Positions 37,425 through 49,699 of a DNA stretch of 64,000 nucleotides are shown piece by piece. Every line of letters begins with the position of its first letter. The first letter of the stretch is position 1. The position numbers were made by a program, and so were the translations under genes. The notes beneath the pieces were generated by a model. It searched no databases. It saw only the letters and a program-made list of their open reading frames with translations, and was not told where the DNA came from. The stretch covers positions 62,001 through 126,000 of the forward strand of contig CAXKVR010000044.1 in NCBI GenBank assembly GCA_964058845.1, given 5' to 3'. The DNA is from Carex sylvatica. Its lineage: Eukaryota > Streptophyta > Magnoliopsida > Poales > Cyperaceae.

Positions 37425-37996
37425 CCGTTGTCATAGTTTGAGTGAAAAAACGTATCGTGTTGTGTCGTGACGTGACTAATACGTTGTGATTTTGGTCTCG
37501 TGCCGTGACATGACGTGATTAATACGCTGTGATTTTGGTCTCGTGCCGTGTTGTAATTAATATGCTGTGATTTTGGTCTCGTGCCGTGCTGTGACCAAGT
37601 TAATTTTTCATGTGACGTGTCATGACGACCAAAATATCAAAGGATGGTCACGGCACGCAAATAGTACGTCACGCCGTGCCTAAATGTGTCGTGACCAAAC
37701 GTGTCTCGCGTGACCATTTGATTATAAATTAAGTTAGTTTATTTAAGATTCACCATTTGATTAATATCTAATGATTCTAATTACATATGACTAGCGTGAC
37801 TACGTGTCGTGCCTTGCTGTAACTAGATCTTTCATGTGACGTGACGTGCAAAAATTTTAAAAGATAGTCACGATACCTAAATGATCATGATACAAGACAC
37901 ACAAATTAAGACACATAACTGACACACATATTGTACCGTTCTGTGTTATTTTGTAACAGAATTGGCTCTGCCATACCATTATTTTACTCTAGCCAT
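37425..37996. mobile_element. Dispersed GTGAC-rich repeat, copy 2 (probable DNA transposon)
   Basis: Approximate inverted ends: left CATAGTTTGAGTGAAAAAAC, right reversed CTATGGCTAGAGTAAAATAA. Near the left end a 30-40 bp unit (GTGATTTTGGTCTCGTGCCG) repeats three times. The middle shares GATTCACCATTTGATTAATA with copies near 1880 (reverse) and 50870. No protein. Confidence 0.55.
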
Positions 37997-38666
37997 AGTT
38001 GCATTAACTTAGCCACGTGCGGTCCCACAACCATAACATGCAACATGTCATTATAAATCTTTTGTACAAGCATATATTTAATTTCGTTAAAAATGATGGC
38101 TAATTGCCAAGAGAAATGTCATTAATTGTTTCTGTCCGTCATATGGCCAGAATTAATAGATTCATATTAAATTAAAAAAATAAATAAAGTATTACTATTA
38201 TGAACTGTTTGATTTTGATTTATGTTGACGACACTTTTGCAAAAAAAAAATTAACTTTATAGCAATTTGCATCGAATATAAAGATCACATAAATTAAATA
38301 ATATTCTTTGATTTGAGTTTTTCAGAACCATAGCTAAGCCTAGAGTTGCGATTATATTTTCAGTACTACCGGCAAGAATCCAGAGTTCCGATTATATTTT
38401 CAACAAATCAAGAGAGTACGGTCGGAATGAGGATGCATAACACAACTATAACTATGTAAAACATTACTATTGTATTATTTAGATAATGTGGTATTATTAT
38501 TGTGTTATTTAGTAAAATTTGAATTATGTAAATGTGATATGAATTAATGTAGAATTAATATGTAAAATTTCTATTATCTAAATGTGATATTTAAATTAAT
38601 GATGCACTCTGTAATGTGTTAATAGTTAATATCTATATTTTGCAAAAAAAAAAAAAAAAAAAAAAA
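37997..38666. other. AT-rich intergenic sequence
   Basis: No gene. A poly-A run of more than 20 A lies at about 38645-38667, immediately before the CACTA-like end. Confidence 0.45.
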
Positions 38667-38948
38667 ACAGCGATTGAATTTTGGGTATCAGCAATCGGTT
38701 TCATGGTCGCTGATACATTTTCATGACGTCAGCAAAAACAACAGCGACCAAACAAAAATAGTCGCAGATAAAGTATCAGCGATCGGGTGATGTCATTCAG
38801 CGATCGGTGACGTCATCGAGAGAGTATCTGCGACAATGTCTTCAGTGATCGGATTTCGCTTTCTGCGACTGAATAGAATATCTGTGACTAGCGCCATGAC
38901 TTTCTGCGATCGAAAAATCGATCGTAGAAAGTCTATTATGCTGTAGTG
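38667..38948. mobile_element. Solo CACTA-like terminus with GCGATCGG repeats
   Basis: About 280 bp filled with CAGCGATCGG, TCTGCGAC and complements, ending in GCTGTAGTG at 38948, the reverse of a CACTACAGC start. It resembles the right sub-terminal array and terminus of a CACTA element. The opposite end was not found. Confidence 0.55.
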
Positions 38949-39702
38949 CCTAATACAATATTTTATTGAAAAAAATTATAGTATATTAATACAAACTTTT
39001 AAAATAGTCAATAGTTTATTAAATAAAGATATATAGTTTCCTCACAAACTTCATTTAATCATCACCCAGAGTTCAAAGAATTCACCTAAGGTAACGTAAA
39101 GTATTTATGTTTAGATCCGAACCGTTCAATCAGAATCCCTGAGTTCGGATCTAAACATAAATATTATGCTGCCACATGGATATGGACTCGGGTCCAGATT
39201 TAAGAATGAGATCCGATTTTATTCTAACTCTGCTCTTTTTCTGTTATTTTCTCTCTCGCACGTGCTTTTTTTTCTCTCTTTTCTTCTTTGAAAAGAGATA
39301 CAGAGAGAAAAAAGATAGCCGGAGAGAAAAAAAAATAGCAGAAAGCTATTTTTCTTACTATTATTACTAGAAATTAAAAAAAACAGTAGATTCTCTTCCC
39401 AGACCCACCCCGAACATTTCCGACCGTTACAAGCGATCGCATTTAAAATGGTCCACAAACCTGATGCGACTAAATTCCGACCGTTGCAATCGCTAAACTC
39501 CGAGTCAGACTTTTGGCTCCTTTCCCTTTACCTAGATTAAAAAAATGCAAAGCATATCTCTCCAGGTAATTCCCCCTTTTCATTTTACCACATGCTGACT
39601 TCCTGTCCCCTGTCTAAGCTTTATCCCCTCTCTTCCCGTTGTTCAAATAAAAATTTACAAGCAGCCAAATGATACGCAATATCGCTCCTCTTTCTCAATC
39701 TC
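38949..39702. other. Upstream region of the lectin receptor kinase
   Basis: Contains a perfect 21-bp inverted repeat (39102-39122 and 39143-39163, GTTTAGATCCGAAC and complement) about 540-600 bp before the start codon, and an A/T-rich stretch before the gene. No definite TATA box was assigned. Confidence 0.5.
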
Positions 39703-41724
39703 ATGGCATCCTCTCTACGCTTCCTTCTTCTCCTATCCCTCTTTACCCCAACCTTAGCCAAAAATGTCAGTTTTGATTCTGCATCCTTCTCTTTCTCTAA
39801 CCTGACCTTGTTGGGTGATTCCTACCTCAGAAATGGCGTGATTGGTTTGACAAAAGAGACCGGTGTTCCTTCCTCGAGTGCCGGGTCAGTTATTCTCAAC
39901 CTCCCAATCCAATTCTTTGATCCGGTAACCAACACCTCAGCTTCCTTCTCCACCAAATTCTCTTTCTCTATCACTAACCAAAACCCAGGGTCCTTTGGAG
40001 ATGGCCTCACCTTCTTCATTTCCCCCAGTAATAGCTCTCTTGGAGCTACCGGTGGCTTTCTCGGTGTATTCAACTCAACTAGTTCAACAGATAATGGGAC
40101 ACTAATCGCGGTTGAGTTTGATACCCTGTTGAATGAAGAGTTCAATGATACAACTGATAACCATATTGGATTAGACATCGGTGACCCACTGTCAATAAAA
40201 GCAGTAGATCTTGGGTCATATGGGATTGATCTGAAAAGCGGCAATTCGACAACAGCTTGGATAGATTACAGCAGTAAGGATAACCAACTCGGTATTTGGT
40301 TGGCTTACACAAATGTCAAGCCTGACAAACCCATTTTTTCAATTAATATCGACCTCTCGAAAAACTTTGCCGAGTTCATGTATGTGGGGTTTTCGGCCTC
40401 CACTGAAGGAAGCACAGAATTGCATATGATCAGAGATTGGACCTTTCAAACTTTTGGATTCCCTTCTATAAACCTTTCCTCTAGTGCTACTCCAAATTCA
40501 ACCAATGGGTCAGTTGGCACTATCCCAAATATCACCATTAATAACAGCAATGTTACCTCTCGCAAGAGGCTTACTTTGGCACTGGGCATATTAGGCCCTT
40601 TAGCTCTTTGTTTGGGATTTGTTCTATTCATGTGGGTCACAATCAAAAAGATTATAGAGTTAACCACAAAGAAAGAGGGTTTTGCATCTGAGGCATTAAA
40701 GGGGCCTCGAAAGTTCACTTACAAGGAACTGAGTGCTGCCACAAGGGGATTTCACATGACTCGAATAATTGGGAAAGGAGCATTTGGCACAGTTTTTAAA
40801 GCAGTCATGCCTGGTACAGGGGACACTTATGCTGTTAAAAGAGCCAAACAAGAGCACCAATGTAAGAGCGAGTTTGTTTCAGAGCTCTCAATCATTGCCT
40901 GTCTCAGGCACAAAAATTTAGTCCAACTAGAAGGATGGTGTGAGGAGAAAGGGGAATTGTTACTGGTATACGAGTTCATGCCTCATGGGAGTCTTGACAA
41001 GGTATTGTACCGAGAACCGAACCAAGATCTCGGCTCGGTATTTAACTGGCCTCAACGGTACAACGTGGCCATTGGGCTGGCATCAGCGCTCTCTTATTTA
41101 CACCAAGAATGTGAACAGAGAGTAATACACCGAGACATAAAAACCAGCAATATCTTATTAGATGTTAATTTCAACCCAAGGCTAGGCGATTTCGGTCTCG
41201 CACGGCTCATGGACCACAACAAAAGCCCGGTCTCAACACTAACAGCCGGCACCATGGGTTACCTCGCGCCAGAGTACTTACAATGTGGAAAAGCAACCGA
41301 TCAAACTGATGTTTTTAGCTACGGCGTTGTAGTATTGGAAGTTTGTTGTGGGAGGAGACCCATCGATAAAGAAGAGGGCTCGAAAAAAACAGTCAATTTG
41401 GTGGATTGGGTTTGGAAATTGTACAGTGAGGATAGGCTGATTGAGGCAGCCGATAGCAGATTACATGATGAGTTTGACAAAGAGGGAATGGTGAGGTTGT
41501 TGTTAGTCGGGTTGAGTTGTGCAAACCCGAACTGTGTTGAGAGGCCGAACATGAGGAAGGTTTTCCAGATCCTGAGCGGTGAGGCTGAGCCGATCCCGGT
41601 GCCAAAAAAGAAGCCGCTGCTTGTTTTTTGCTCAAGTGCTTCGCTTAGCATGAGGGAGATTGTTTCAGATGGGGAGGACACGCCACCGGGATTAAACCCA
41701 TTGACGCAAATTAAGATAGATTAA
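39703..41724 (+). CDS. L-type lectin receptor-like kinase (class VIII type)
   Basis: Plasma-membrane receptor kinase, 673 aa, intronless as is usual for this family. Residues 1-19 are a signal peptide. A legume-lectin domain spans about 20-255 with many N-glycosylation sites; it includes LIAVEFDT with D140 and NHIGLDIG (153-160) of the metal/carbohydrate region. A Ser/Asn-rich stalk leads to a transmembrane helix at about 291-314. The Ser/Thr kinase domain is about 350-625 with G-loop GKGAFGTV (357-364), Lys379, Glu394, HRDIKTSN (476-483), DFG (496-498) and APE (522-524). All catalytic residues are kept, and the HRD Arg makes it an RD kinase, so it should be active. The lectin and kinase motifs resemble Arabidopsis LecRK-VIII proteins; the subclass is inferred. 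Ligand unknown. Confidence 0.95.
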   Translation: MASSLRFLLLLSLFTPTLAKNVSFDSASFSFSNLTLLGDSYLRNGVIGLTKETGVPSSSAGSVILNLPIQFFDPVTNTSASFSTKFSFSITNQNPGSFGDGLTFFISPSNSSLGATGGFLGVFNSTSSTDNGTLIAVEFDTLLNEEFNDTTDNHIGLDIGDPLSIKAVDLGSYGIDLKSGNSTTAWIDYSSKDNQLGIWLAYTNVKPDKPIFSINIDLSKNFAEFMYVGFSASTEGSTELHMIRDWTFQTFGFPSINLSSSATPNSTNGSVGTIPNITINNSNVTSRKRLTLALGILGPLALCLGFVLFMWVTIKKIIELTTKKEGFASEALKGPRKFTYKELSAATRGFHMTRIIGKGAFGTVFKAVMPGTGDTYAVKRAKQEHQCKSEFVSELSIIACLRHKNLVQLEGWCEEKGELLLVYEFMPHGSLDKVLYREPNQDLGSVFNWPQRYNVAIGLASALSYLHQECEQRVIHRDIKTSNILLDVNFNPRLGDFGLARLMDHNKSPVSTLTAGTMGYLAPEYLQCGKATDQTDVFSYGVVVLEVCCGRRPIDKEEGSKKTVNLVDWVWKLYSEDRLIEAADSRLHDEFDKEGMVRLLLVGLSCANPNCVERPNMRKVFQILSGEAEPIPVPKKKPLLVFCSSASLSMREIVSDGEDTPPGLNPLTQIKID

Positions 41725-42317
41725 TTATAGTTGTTTTTTGTGATACGAGAGTAAGTGAAATAATATTGCTGGACCAATGGATGTGTGACTTTGATTTTTT
41801 TTTTACTTTTCCACATCTAGCTAGATTCATATTTATTTTTTAGTTTGTTTGGGCTGAAGCTGTTATGTACAAGGGATTGCAACATGTAATGCGTTTTCTT
41901 GTATCGAGTCCATTTTATTTACAAGAAACATATGAATGATTGAATAAATATAAAGAATAGAATAAAATATAATCCTTGAATAAATATAAATAATAGAATA
42001 ACATATAATCCTTGAATAATTTAAAGAATAAAATTTAAATATAATCGTTGAATAATTTCTTCTTCTGTTTGTTACTACTATTATCGTTCATCTCACTTCT
42101 ACACTTTCCTTGAATAAATTTAAAGAATAGAATAAAAAATAATCCTTGAATAATTTTCCATTAATACTATAACACACAGAAAATTGACAGAATAACCTCT
42201 GTTAGTACATGTTCAACACATACACCTGAAATAAACCTCACTTACAATCTCACAAGACAGTGTGTGTTAGCATCCAGACCAACTCAAAACATTGACAACT
42301 TGAAACAAATCATTCTT
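41725..42317. other. Kinase 3' flank with degenerate 40-50 bp repeats
   Basis: Repeats of CCTTGAATAA plus AAAGAATAGAATAAAATA occur at about 41933-42060 and again at 42108-42155. From about 42285 the sequence is similar to the 3' flank of the second Trm10 copy (61632 onward). Confidence 0.6.
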
Positions 42318-44277
42318 TCATAACAACTCCTTGTTACCATTATCATTTACTAAGGAATTGTCTTCAGTAGTGTTGTTATTATCTTCTGAAGCCATATGTT
42401 CTCCATCTTTAGTTTCTCTAATGCACTGCTTTTTGCTCACAGAGCCTTCCTCAATCACTCCTTCCAAATCCTCTTTCTCGTCTTCTTTAGTTACTGCTAC
42501 TACATCTGCTGCATCTTGAGTTGCAACCTTTTCTTCACCTAAGGTTTCTCCTTCAGCATTATCTCTTTTTCTCTGTGGTATCGCCTTAAAAAATGCACTC
42601 TTCCAGTCTCTTGTTTCAATAAAATTCAACATTATTTCAAATACTTGGTTTACTGTAAGCACCTGAAGAAAAATAAAAAAAGCTTCAATTCAAACAACCA
42701 AGTGAGAAAGAAGATGATTAAACCATTTCTTATTGATATCCTATGCATATCCTATGCAACCTATAGGTCAAACAAACTTCCCAAATGCAACCTTCCTATA
42801 TGAGTTTAGAGACTACACAACTATGCTAGGCTGTTAGATATGTTGGTCAAAATCAAAAGTATAAATAGAAAATAAAATTTGTTAGCTGATTTTGCATTGA
42901 CCTATCAAGTTCATATTGCCGTAAAAAAAAACCCAGTTAGGCAGTTGGTGTTCAATTAACCCTAAATTGTGCAAGCAATACTGCTCGGAGACTCCAAATT
43001 GTGAAATGGAATTTGCTTCATTTTACTCCTAACTGGATGTATTATAATTTATACCTGAGAACTTGACATTTTCAAATAATTCCCAATTGGCAATTTTGCA
43101 GATTTAATGCCTTGTTGCTTCGCCTTGTCCAGAGTTATCCCTTTAAATCTATTCCGATCAACCAACCCACCAATTATGTAAATGCTCTTCAAATCAAGCT
43201 CCTCAAGAACATTTTCTGAATCAGCTGTCAAATAGACGAGATTTTCCTTTTGGTCACTGAGGGCTTCAATATATGGTCGAGTCTCCTTTTCTATTAACCA
43301 CTTGTCAAATCCAGGGATCTTTTTCAATCGTGCCTCCATTTCACCATTACAGCCAGTCAGCCAGAGGTGGGTTGGATTTGTGGATCTACTGTTTGCACCA
43401 TAACAGCATATTATCTGTAATTATATATATTATTTATTCAGTTAGCATAAGTGACTATAATTTAATTTGAGCATTTGGGATGATTTTCATATTTTAAAAA
43501 GATTACTAGTAAAGCAAGAATTAAATTTATGTCAAGTAAATTGGGAAGGGGCCAAAACAATTCGTTGGTGTACCAGCCTAGAGAGTCTTACTTTGTAAAT
43601 TGTGATGATGAAGTAGCAGGCCAGTTCTTGGATATCCGCAATAAAGATATTAAACAATAAACTGGTAGAGAAACAAACAATGTCATTTCTTGATTTGGGT
43701 CAGGACAAGAATTTGGGGATTTGGAGGGAGGCACATAAATTTAAATTTACATGATTCAATATCCAAATTGCAAATAGTAGAGCGCAAGTTTCATCAGTAA
43801 TACACAGGGTACTAATGCACATTGCTCAAATTTTGAAAACAGAATGAAAAGAAAATGCACCTGCTGGGAAAGAGATTGTATTTCATTAGCAGTCATGTGG
43901 TCCCCGAAATCAAGATCCAGCAAAACCTTCTGACCGACCTCTGCTGCCTTATTAAGCCGTTCGATCTTTTTCCGATGCTTCTCCTTTTCTCGCTTAATCC
44001 GCTCCCACATGGCCTCCTTATTCGACTCAAGCAGCTTTGCCTTCTCCTCAGGCGAGAGCGACTCGAATTTCTCATTCCAATTGCGACGGCGCTTCTCTTT
44101 CTTCTCCGCCTTGCACTGCTTCTCCGCCGCCTTCTTCTCGGCCTTGCGAGCGGCGAGGCCCTCTAGCTTCAAAAGCTTCTTCTGAGCTGTTTTAGTGAGG
44201 CTTTGGGTTGGTTTTGGGTCTGTGTTATCGCCGTCGGCGGAGGCGGTGGCCTGGCTTTCATCGCCGGGATCAGCCAT
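42318..44277 (-). CDS. TRM10-like: tRNA (guanine-9-N1)-methyltransferase, Trm10 family, copy A
   Basis: SPOUT-fold methyltransferase expected to make m1G at position 9 of tRNAs using S-adenosylmethionine. Three exons: 44277-43861 (139 codons), 43414-43055 (120) and 42662-42318 (114 plus stop), giving 373 aa. Both GT-AG introns (446 and 392 bp) are in phase 0. Residues 30-115 are a Lys/Arg/Glu-rich helical segment that probably binds t[14 protein letters not shown] (118-128), [10 protein letters not shown] (200-209) and GGLVDRN (221-227) are Trm10 core motifs; D225 matches the proposed catalytic Asp of yeast Trm10. [15 protein letters not shown] and [13 protein letters not shown] complete the fold, and the tail is acidic. 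Exon 2 starts IICCYG where copy B has IMYCYA. No stops or frameshifts. Exon joins were inferred by comparing the two copies. Confidence 0.93.
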
Positions 44278-45182
44278 GGCGAGGCGGTGGTACGCTGTGG
44301 TGTGAGTGTAGTGTAGGATTTTCTTGGAGGGGTTTATGGAGGGTTTTCTTCCAGCTTTTACCAGTTCAAGAAAATGCCCTCCGACTCGAGTTTGAAAGAG
44401 ATATTACAAGGTGCTTCACTGCTCGGCTCTTCGGCCCAAACTTATACAAGGCCCGGTTTAGAATTTGTTCATGAACAATATAGCAAGCACTTCGACACTA
44501 CACCTGAATTATTAGATCATAGATGTGGCCGGGTGAATGTTTCACATTTGTGTTTTTACTATGTGAAAAGTTTGGGCTCTTGTCTATGTCATGATCTGGC
44601 CGGGTGAACGTTTCACATATATTTTTTTTTACTATGTGAAAAGTTTGGGCTCTTCTAGTCTCTGTCTCGGTCTTAATGGGTGTTACGAGTTCACAGAAAT
44701 CAACTATTGTGAATGAAATCTGTGCAATAAATGGTAATGTTGTTTCAATTTTTATCATAATAAAATGAAATATCTTTTCTTATGTTCATTGCAGGAAGAA
44801 AATGAAGTTCTTTTCAATAATTTACTACTTTTATGTTCACTATTAAAAGATATATGAACCTCGTTACAAAAAGAAGATGAAATTCTTTCCCCCGACTCGT
44901 AGTCAATATGTGACTTACAATATTAATGAAATTTTTTATTGGCTCAAGTACAAATGAGTTTTTAACAAACTGTCTCGACTCGGCTCGTTTTGATGTGAAC
45001 CGACAGCTCATTTACAGTCCTATTTTGTCTGTATGAGATATGGAGTTGCAATTCTTTTTCGGTGCATTGCTTCCGTTATTACGTTTTTGCTTTTCATATG
45101 GATTAATTAGAACGAGAAGTCAATATGTTTTCAAGTCAGGAGAAGTAATATATACACCAAAATACTTTTAATTAAAAAAGGC
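44278..45182. other. Promoter side of Trm10 copy A, with a 71-bp tandem duplication
   Basis: Similarity to the copy-B upstream region continues to about 44470. At about 44512-44654 a unit of about 71 bp (GGCCGGGTGAA, ACTATGTGAAAAGTTTGGGC) occurs twice. Otherwise nothing recognised. Confidence 0.65.
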
Positions 45183-46122
45183 ATTCACTACTACAAACAA
45201 AAGCCTTTTATATCGATTAGAATTGCATTATGCTATCGGGATCCGATTTGAAACATATCACTCCGATAAGAAATGTAGACGTCTATGCTATCGGATCAAA
45301 ACAGATGGCGTTAATCAATATACCATCGGCAGCGCACCTTTGGCCATCGGGTTTGACGAACCCAACGTCATCGCTTTTGTTTCTCCAACTGACGACAAAT
45401 GTGATTAATTAACGTCGTCCACTGAATTTCAATAGCCGATTGCAATAATGTCTTGCACCATCTGTTTTGTCTGTATTGGCATTGGCAAATCCTAGAATTC
45501 TAGCAGGTCATTAATTTCTGGGCTGATAGTGATGTATATGTAATTATTATTTATTTTTTACTATTAATTATAGTATTATAGGCTAGCCTAACCATTTTAA
45601 AACACAGCTAGCAAAATAAAGATAAACATGCATGCGCTCATTCCATCATATATTAATCTCTGAACCAATAATTAATATATACATAAGTACTCCAACATAT
45701 AATATATATCATTTCATGTCACAAGCAATATTTAAAAATAGTTTACAACAATTATTAAACATACATAAAACTAAATGTTCATTGTACCAGAAAACTAAAA
45801 AAAGTTTACAATAATTATTAAACACAATAATAATTCATTGTACTAGAAAACTAAATATTCTTACCACAATTATTAAAACCAACAACAAATTAATTAAGTG
45901 TTTGAACACAAGAATCTGACAATAATAATTGTTTTATACCACAGACAACAACTTGTCAAATCCTCCCACCGCCAAGTACCTGCACGATAATTAAACTGAT
46001 GATAATTTCAAGAATAATTTACACCATTAGATACGAATGTCATGTAATTCGTGTTCTTTGTACAACATTTTAGATAGACGACACTGCATGAATAAATAAA
46101 AACATATGAATAACATGTATAA

Positions 46123-47945
46123 TTAAGAACTTAAATCTGAGAGGATGATAGAAACAGGTGATTGACAAACCTTTGGAAAAGAATATGAATAATTTCTGAT
46201 GAGTGTCTCCATGTTCTTCATTACATAATACCCGGACTCCCGTAAATTACTTTGTGTGGGGCTATGATAAAGTATGTATTGTTTAAAATAAGATATAATT
46301 AGTAGAGCAATTGGATCGAACTTCAAATAAGTTGCAAGAAAATACTCGATTAAAATATTTCTTACCTGAAACATTCTGACCTCCATTGCTCTTCTCCTCG
46401 GTATGTGCCGACCTCCCCGGGAGATGTATGACTTAAAAGCCCTAGAATTATTAAATGTCAGTATACGGTACTTACCTAGAAGTAGACAATGGGAAGTACT
46501 TTGAATTTTAAATTATATGTATTTTGTTTACTGCTGTAACACAGGAACAATGTAAAACTCCCGGTCATTGTTATTTGGCACTGGGTCCAGCAAGTAGGCA
46601 GCATTCTATCTTAGAATAATAACAAGAAGCCTCCAACGTTCCCTATAATTTAAGTAATAAAATAAGATTCTTATTCTGTTAAGAATAGACAATAAACATG
46701 AGTATAATTAGCAGCTTATCCATCTTTGTTGCACGGTAAGAATACAAAATTTTTATCCTGCAATTTTAGCAAGGAATCGGTCAAGTACGAAAGGGAATGT
46801 TCACCAACATATTTAATAGCTGTGTCACTAAGCTGACTGGAGTCCAGAAAAACAATAGTTTCATTATTTTGGGCACCATTAGGAATTAGTTTTGTGCAAT
46901 ACCTGAAAACAGTCAGTGTCAGAATGAAATAAAGGAATTGATTTTAAAAATAGTAGATCTGTTTATAATAATAAATACTTACATCGTGCAGACTTGGATC
47001 ATAGAGACGTCAATATCATTGAAAGTCATAAAATCATGGAGATCTTTGAAATCCACTGTTATCTGAAAGCTCTCATCATATAAAGCGCCCGGTCTGATAG
47101 AGAGGTGGAAGACTCCTCTTTCAGATGGTGGCATCGCAAGATATCTGTCATGCAGCAGTTGGAATTCCAGGCCCAGTTCGTCCAATGCCTCCTGATTTAC
47201 AAGTGGGGCTCGACCCTATATTCCTTGTACATATACTGACTGCCTGGGTAGCACCAATTCAGTACTACTATTACTAGCAGTCTCATTAATCCCATCAGCA
47301 GGCTCCTGTCATGTATAATAGAATAGAGACAGAGAGAGATGGAATAGAATAAATCAATTGTATTTCATCATTAGTCTGAATCGATTACACTTGAGCTGTT
47401 TATATAGCCATCAACTTTACATCATAACAGCATATAAATAACTCTATTGTTACAGCTGTAAATAACTACCCTAACAGCTATTACTAACAACCGTATATAT
47501 CTTGTAACAAAAATAACTATAGACTAGTCATGACAATATAGATATGATTGTATCACTTTCGTGTACATGTAGCAACTTATTTAAAAAAACACTAATTTAT
47601 TCAGTCAGGTGCCTTACCTTAGTACAGTTCGGAGAATCAGCTTCTTGGTTAGCATTTGACTTTGCTCTAGCCAATATCCAATCCCTTGTTCTTCTTGCAT
47701 TCCTCCTAACAGGTCTTGAATTGATGCAAATCTTCAAAAAATAAAATCTATGTCATTGGATGTCAAGGCAAGGTCGTTCTTCCATATTTCATGTTATTGA
47801 AGAATTAAAAATTAATAAAATGCCAAATTAGGGAATTTTACCCACACATCCAAACCAGCATCACCGTTAGTGGTAATATGAATTTGTTGCGGATCAGCGA
47901 CTGGCCTTCTCAGTCTTTTTGTAATTTTGGACCGACATTGCTGAA
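46123..47945 (-). pseudogene. Ulp1-like (C48) cysteine protease domain of a CACTA transposon, decayed
   Basis: Minus-strand exon-like pieces in order: KITKRLRRPVADPQQIHITT (about 47845-47945); RPVRRNARRTRDWILARAKS (about 47640-47720); a segment with ELGLEFQLLHDRYLAM, FHLSIRPGALYDESFQIT and DFKDLHDFMTFNDIDVSMIQ (46979-47185), the linker that precedes the protease in plant transposons; IVFLDSSQLSD and FVFLPCNKDG (about 46730-46910); HWRLLVIIL and LLDPVPN (about 46530-46620), carrying the catalytic His and an Asp; and SPTQSNLRESGYYVMKNM (about 46200-46270), where the family form is Q..N..DCGYYVM, so the nucleophile Cys is Ser. An in-frame stop (near 47222) and another after IIL mark it as dead. 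Confidence 0.72.
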
Positions 47946-48684
47946 ATTAAATTGCAAATCAAAGAGTAATAAACCTCATAAACTACAAATTATTATTTAA
48001 AAAAAATCAAAGATATAAAACTAAACCCTATAACCATATTATCCTAAAAACCCCCAAAACTATAAAACCCTAGAAATTAAGATATAGACAGAGTGTCAAT
48101 TGCAGGAACCTTATGACGGAGAGCACTCGATCGGTGTTGTTGAGGTGGTGGACGATGAGTGCTATTGTCAAGACGGAGTAGCGACGGAGAAAGCGAGCTA
48201 CCTAGATACGATCAATAATTTTGAGAGTGCGCTAGAACACTTCTGTGTTGTTGGATATATATATTTTGAAAATACTAGCTCACCCTTTAACAACAATGAC
48301 ATCGGCTAGTAGTCATGGTCAACAGTACCACCGATGGTGGTATGTGGATAAATATGATGGATAAATTCAAATATTACACGTGTATTTATAAATATATTTA
48401 TATGGCAGTGTCAGATTCAACTCCTCTCCGATACCGTAGAGGATGGGCCTCATTTATGGTTTGAGATTAAATCTCATCGCTTTGAGATTTGAACTAACAA
48501 TATTATTGGGCTTTGTGATTCGTGCCAAGTTAAAAAGAACGGTCTAGATCCATTAATTGTAAAAGATTTCCTGTGCAGTATTGAAGAGGATGTAAATTCG
48601 AGTTAATCAACATTTACTAATTTATTTATGTAACTGTGCAATTAATCCACATAAAAGTTAACGAGTTGTGCATGCAATTAATAT

Positions 48685-48836
48685 AGGTAAACAATATATG
48701 AGGAGGGGTCCACTTACAATTAATATTTATTGATGTTTGTTGATGCATATTTCTTATAAATTGATATTTCTTAGACAATAGGTAAACAATTGTAAAAAAA
48801 TGTTAATCGTAAGTGGATCTCTCCTTATGTAAACAT
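48685..48836. repeat. Imperfect hairpin inside the CACTA element
   Basis: AGGAGGGGTCCACTTACAAT on the left pairs with GTAAGTGGATCTCTCCTTA on the right, giving an inverted repeat of about 150 bp, probably a small MITE. Confidence 0.5.
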
Positions 48837-49390
48837 GTTTCGTTGTATTTCTTTTGATTGTATAATTAATCAACATAAAAGTTACTATGTGCATACATGC
48901 AACACAAATACTCAAATAAACATATCCATATATAGAATTCATCTCCTTATTTACAATTACAACACATCATATATATGCAACAATTTATTTTAATTTGACT
49001 AATTAATTCACTATATTTTATTAGACACTAAATCTATAAGATCATTATCAATTATCTTGGTTAGGTTACAAAGAAATGGGTCAAACTAACTTTCAACTAA
49101 TAAAACGTGTTCTGAACAATAAATCATGTATTCATCCAAAGTCTTCGGCAACATCGCAATGGACATGTGATAATTAATTAATCAATATAAAAGTTACCAT
49201 GTGCATGCAACATAAACACTCAAATAAACATTCATAAAATTCATCACAGTATTTACAATTAATTACAACACAATAATTACAACACATCACACATGTACAG
49301 TAGTTGATTAATGGTAGAATGGATTTAATATAGAGCCAAGCTTAATTAATATATTTTTTGTATTAGAAAATAGAACACTATAGCAGAACA

Positions 49391-49699
49391 ATTAAATGAG
49401 ATAAGTGTCACAAGCTATCTAACATCCATGCAAAACATGTTCTAAACATTAAATCATATTTTAATCCCGAGTCTTCGGCAATGTAAAAAAGGCCATGTGA
49501 CAGTGGGCTTACGTTGTTATTTAAACTCTTTTGCAAACCACCACTTAATTCAAAGGAAGTTTGTGTAAGAGATTAAACAATAATACACTGTCACATGCCA
49601 TTTTTATACTACCGAAGAGTTGGGATCAAAACATGATTTAATTTTAAGAACATATTTTGCATGGATTTTGGATAGCTTGTGACACCAATCTCATTTAAT
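49391..49699. repeat. Long palindrome inside the CACTA element
   Basis: Arms of about 100 bp (49391-49505 against 49590-49699) begin ATTAAATGAGATAAGTGTCA and share CACAAGCTATC, ATGCAAAACATG and TCTTCGGCA. A diverged single arm occurs at about 49090-49165. Confidence 0.75.

Noticed and set aside
44374..44607. Open frame beside the Trm10 copy A start
   Set aside because: It spans the promoter side and a 71-bp tandem duplication; the equivalent region of copy B is not open in the same way.
48100..48309. Plus-strand open frame of 69 codons in the CACTA element
   Set aside because: It is opposite to the protease-like gene, short, and matches no transposase motif that I know.
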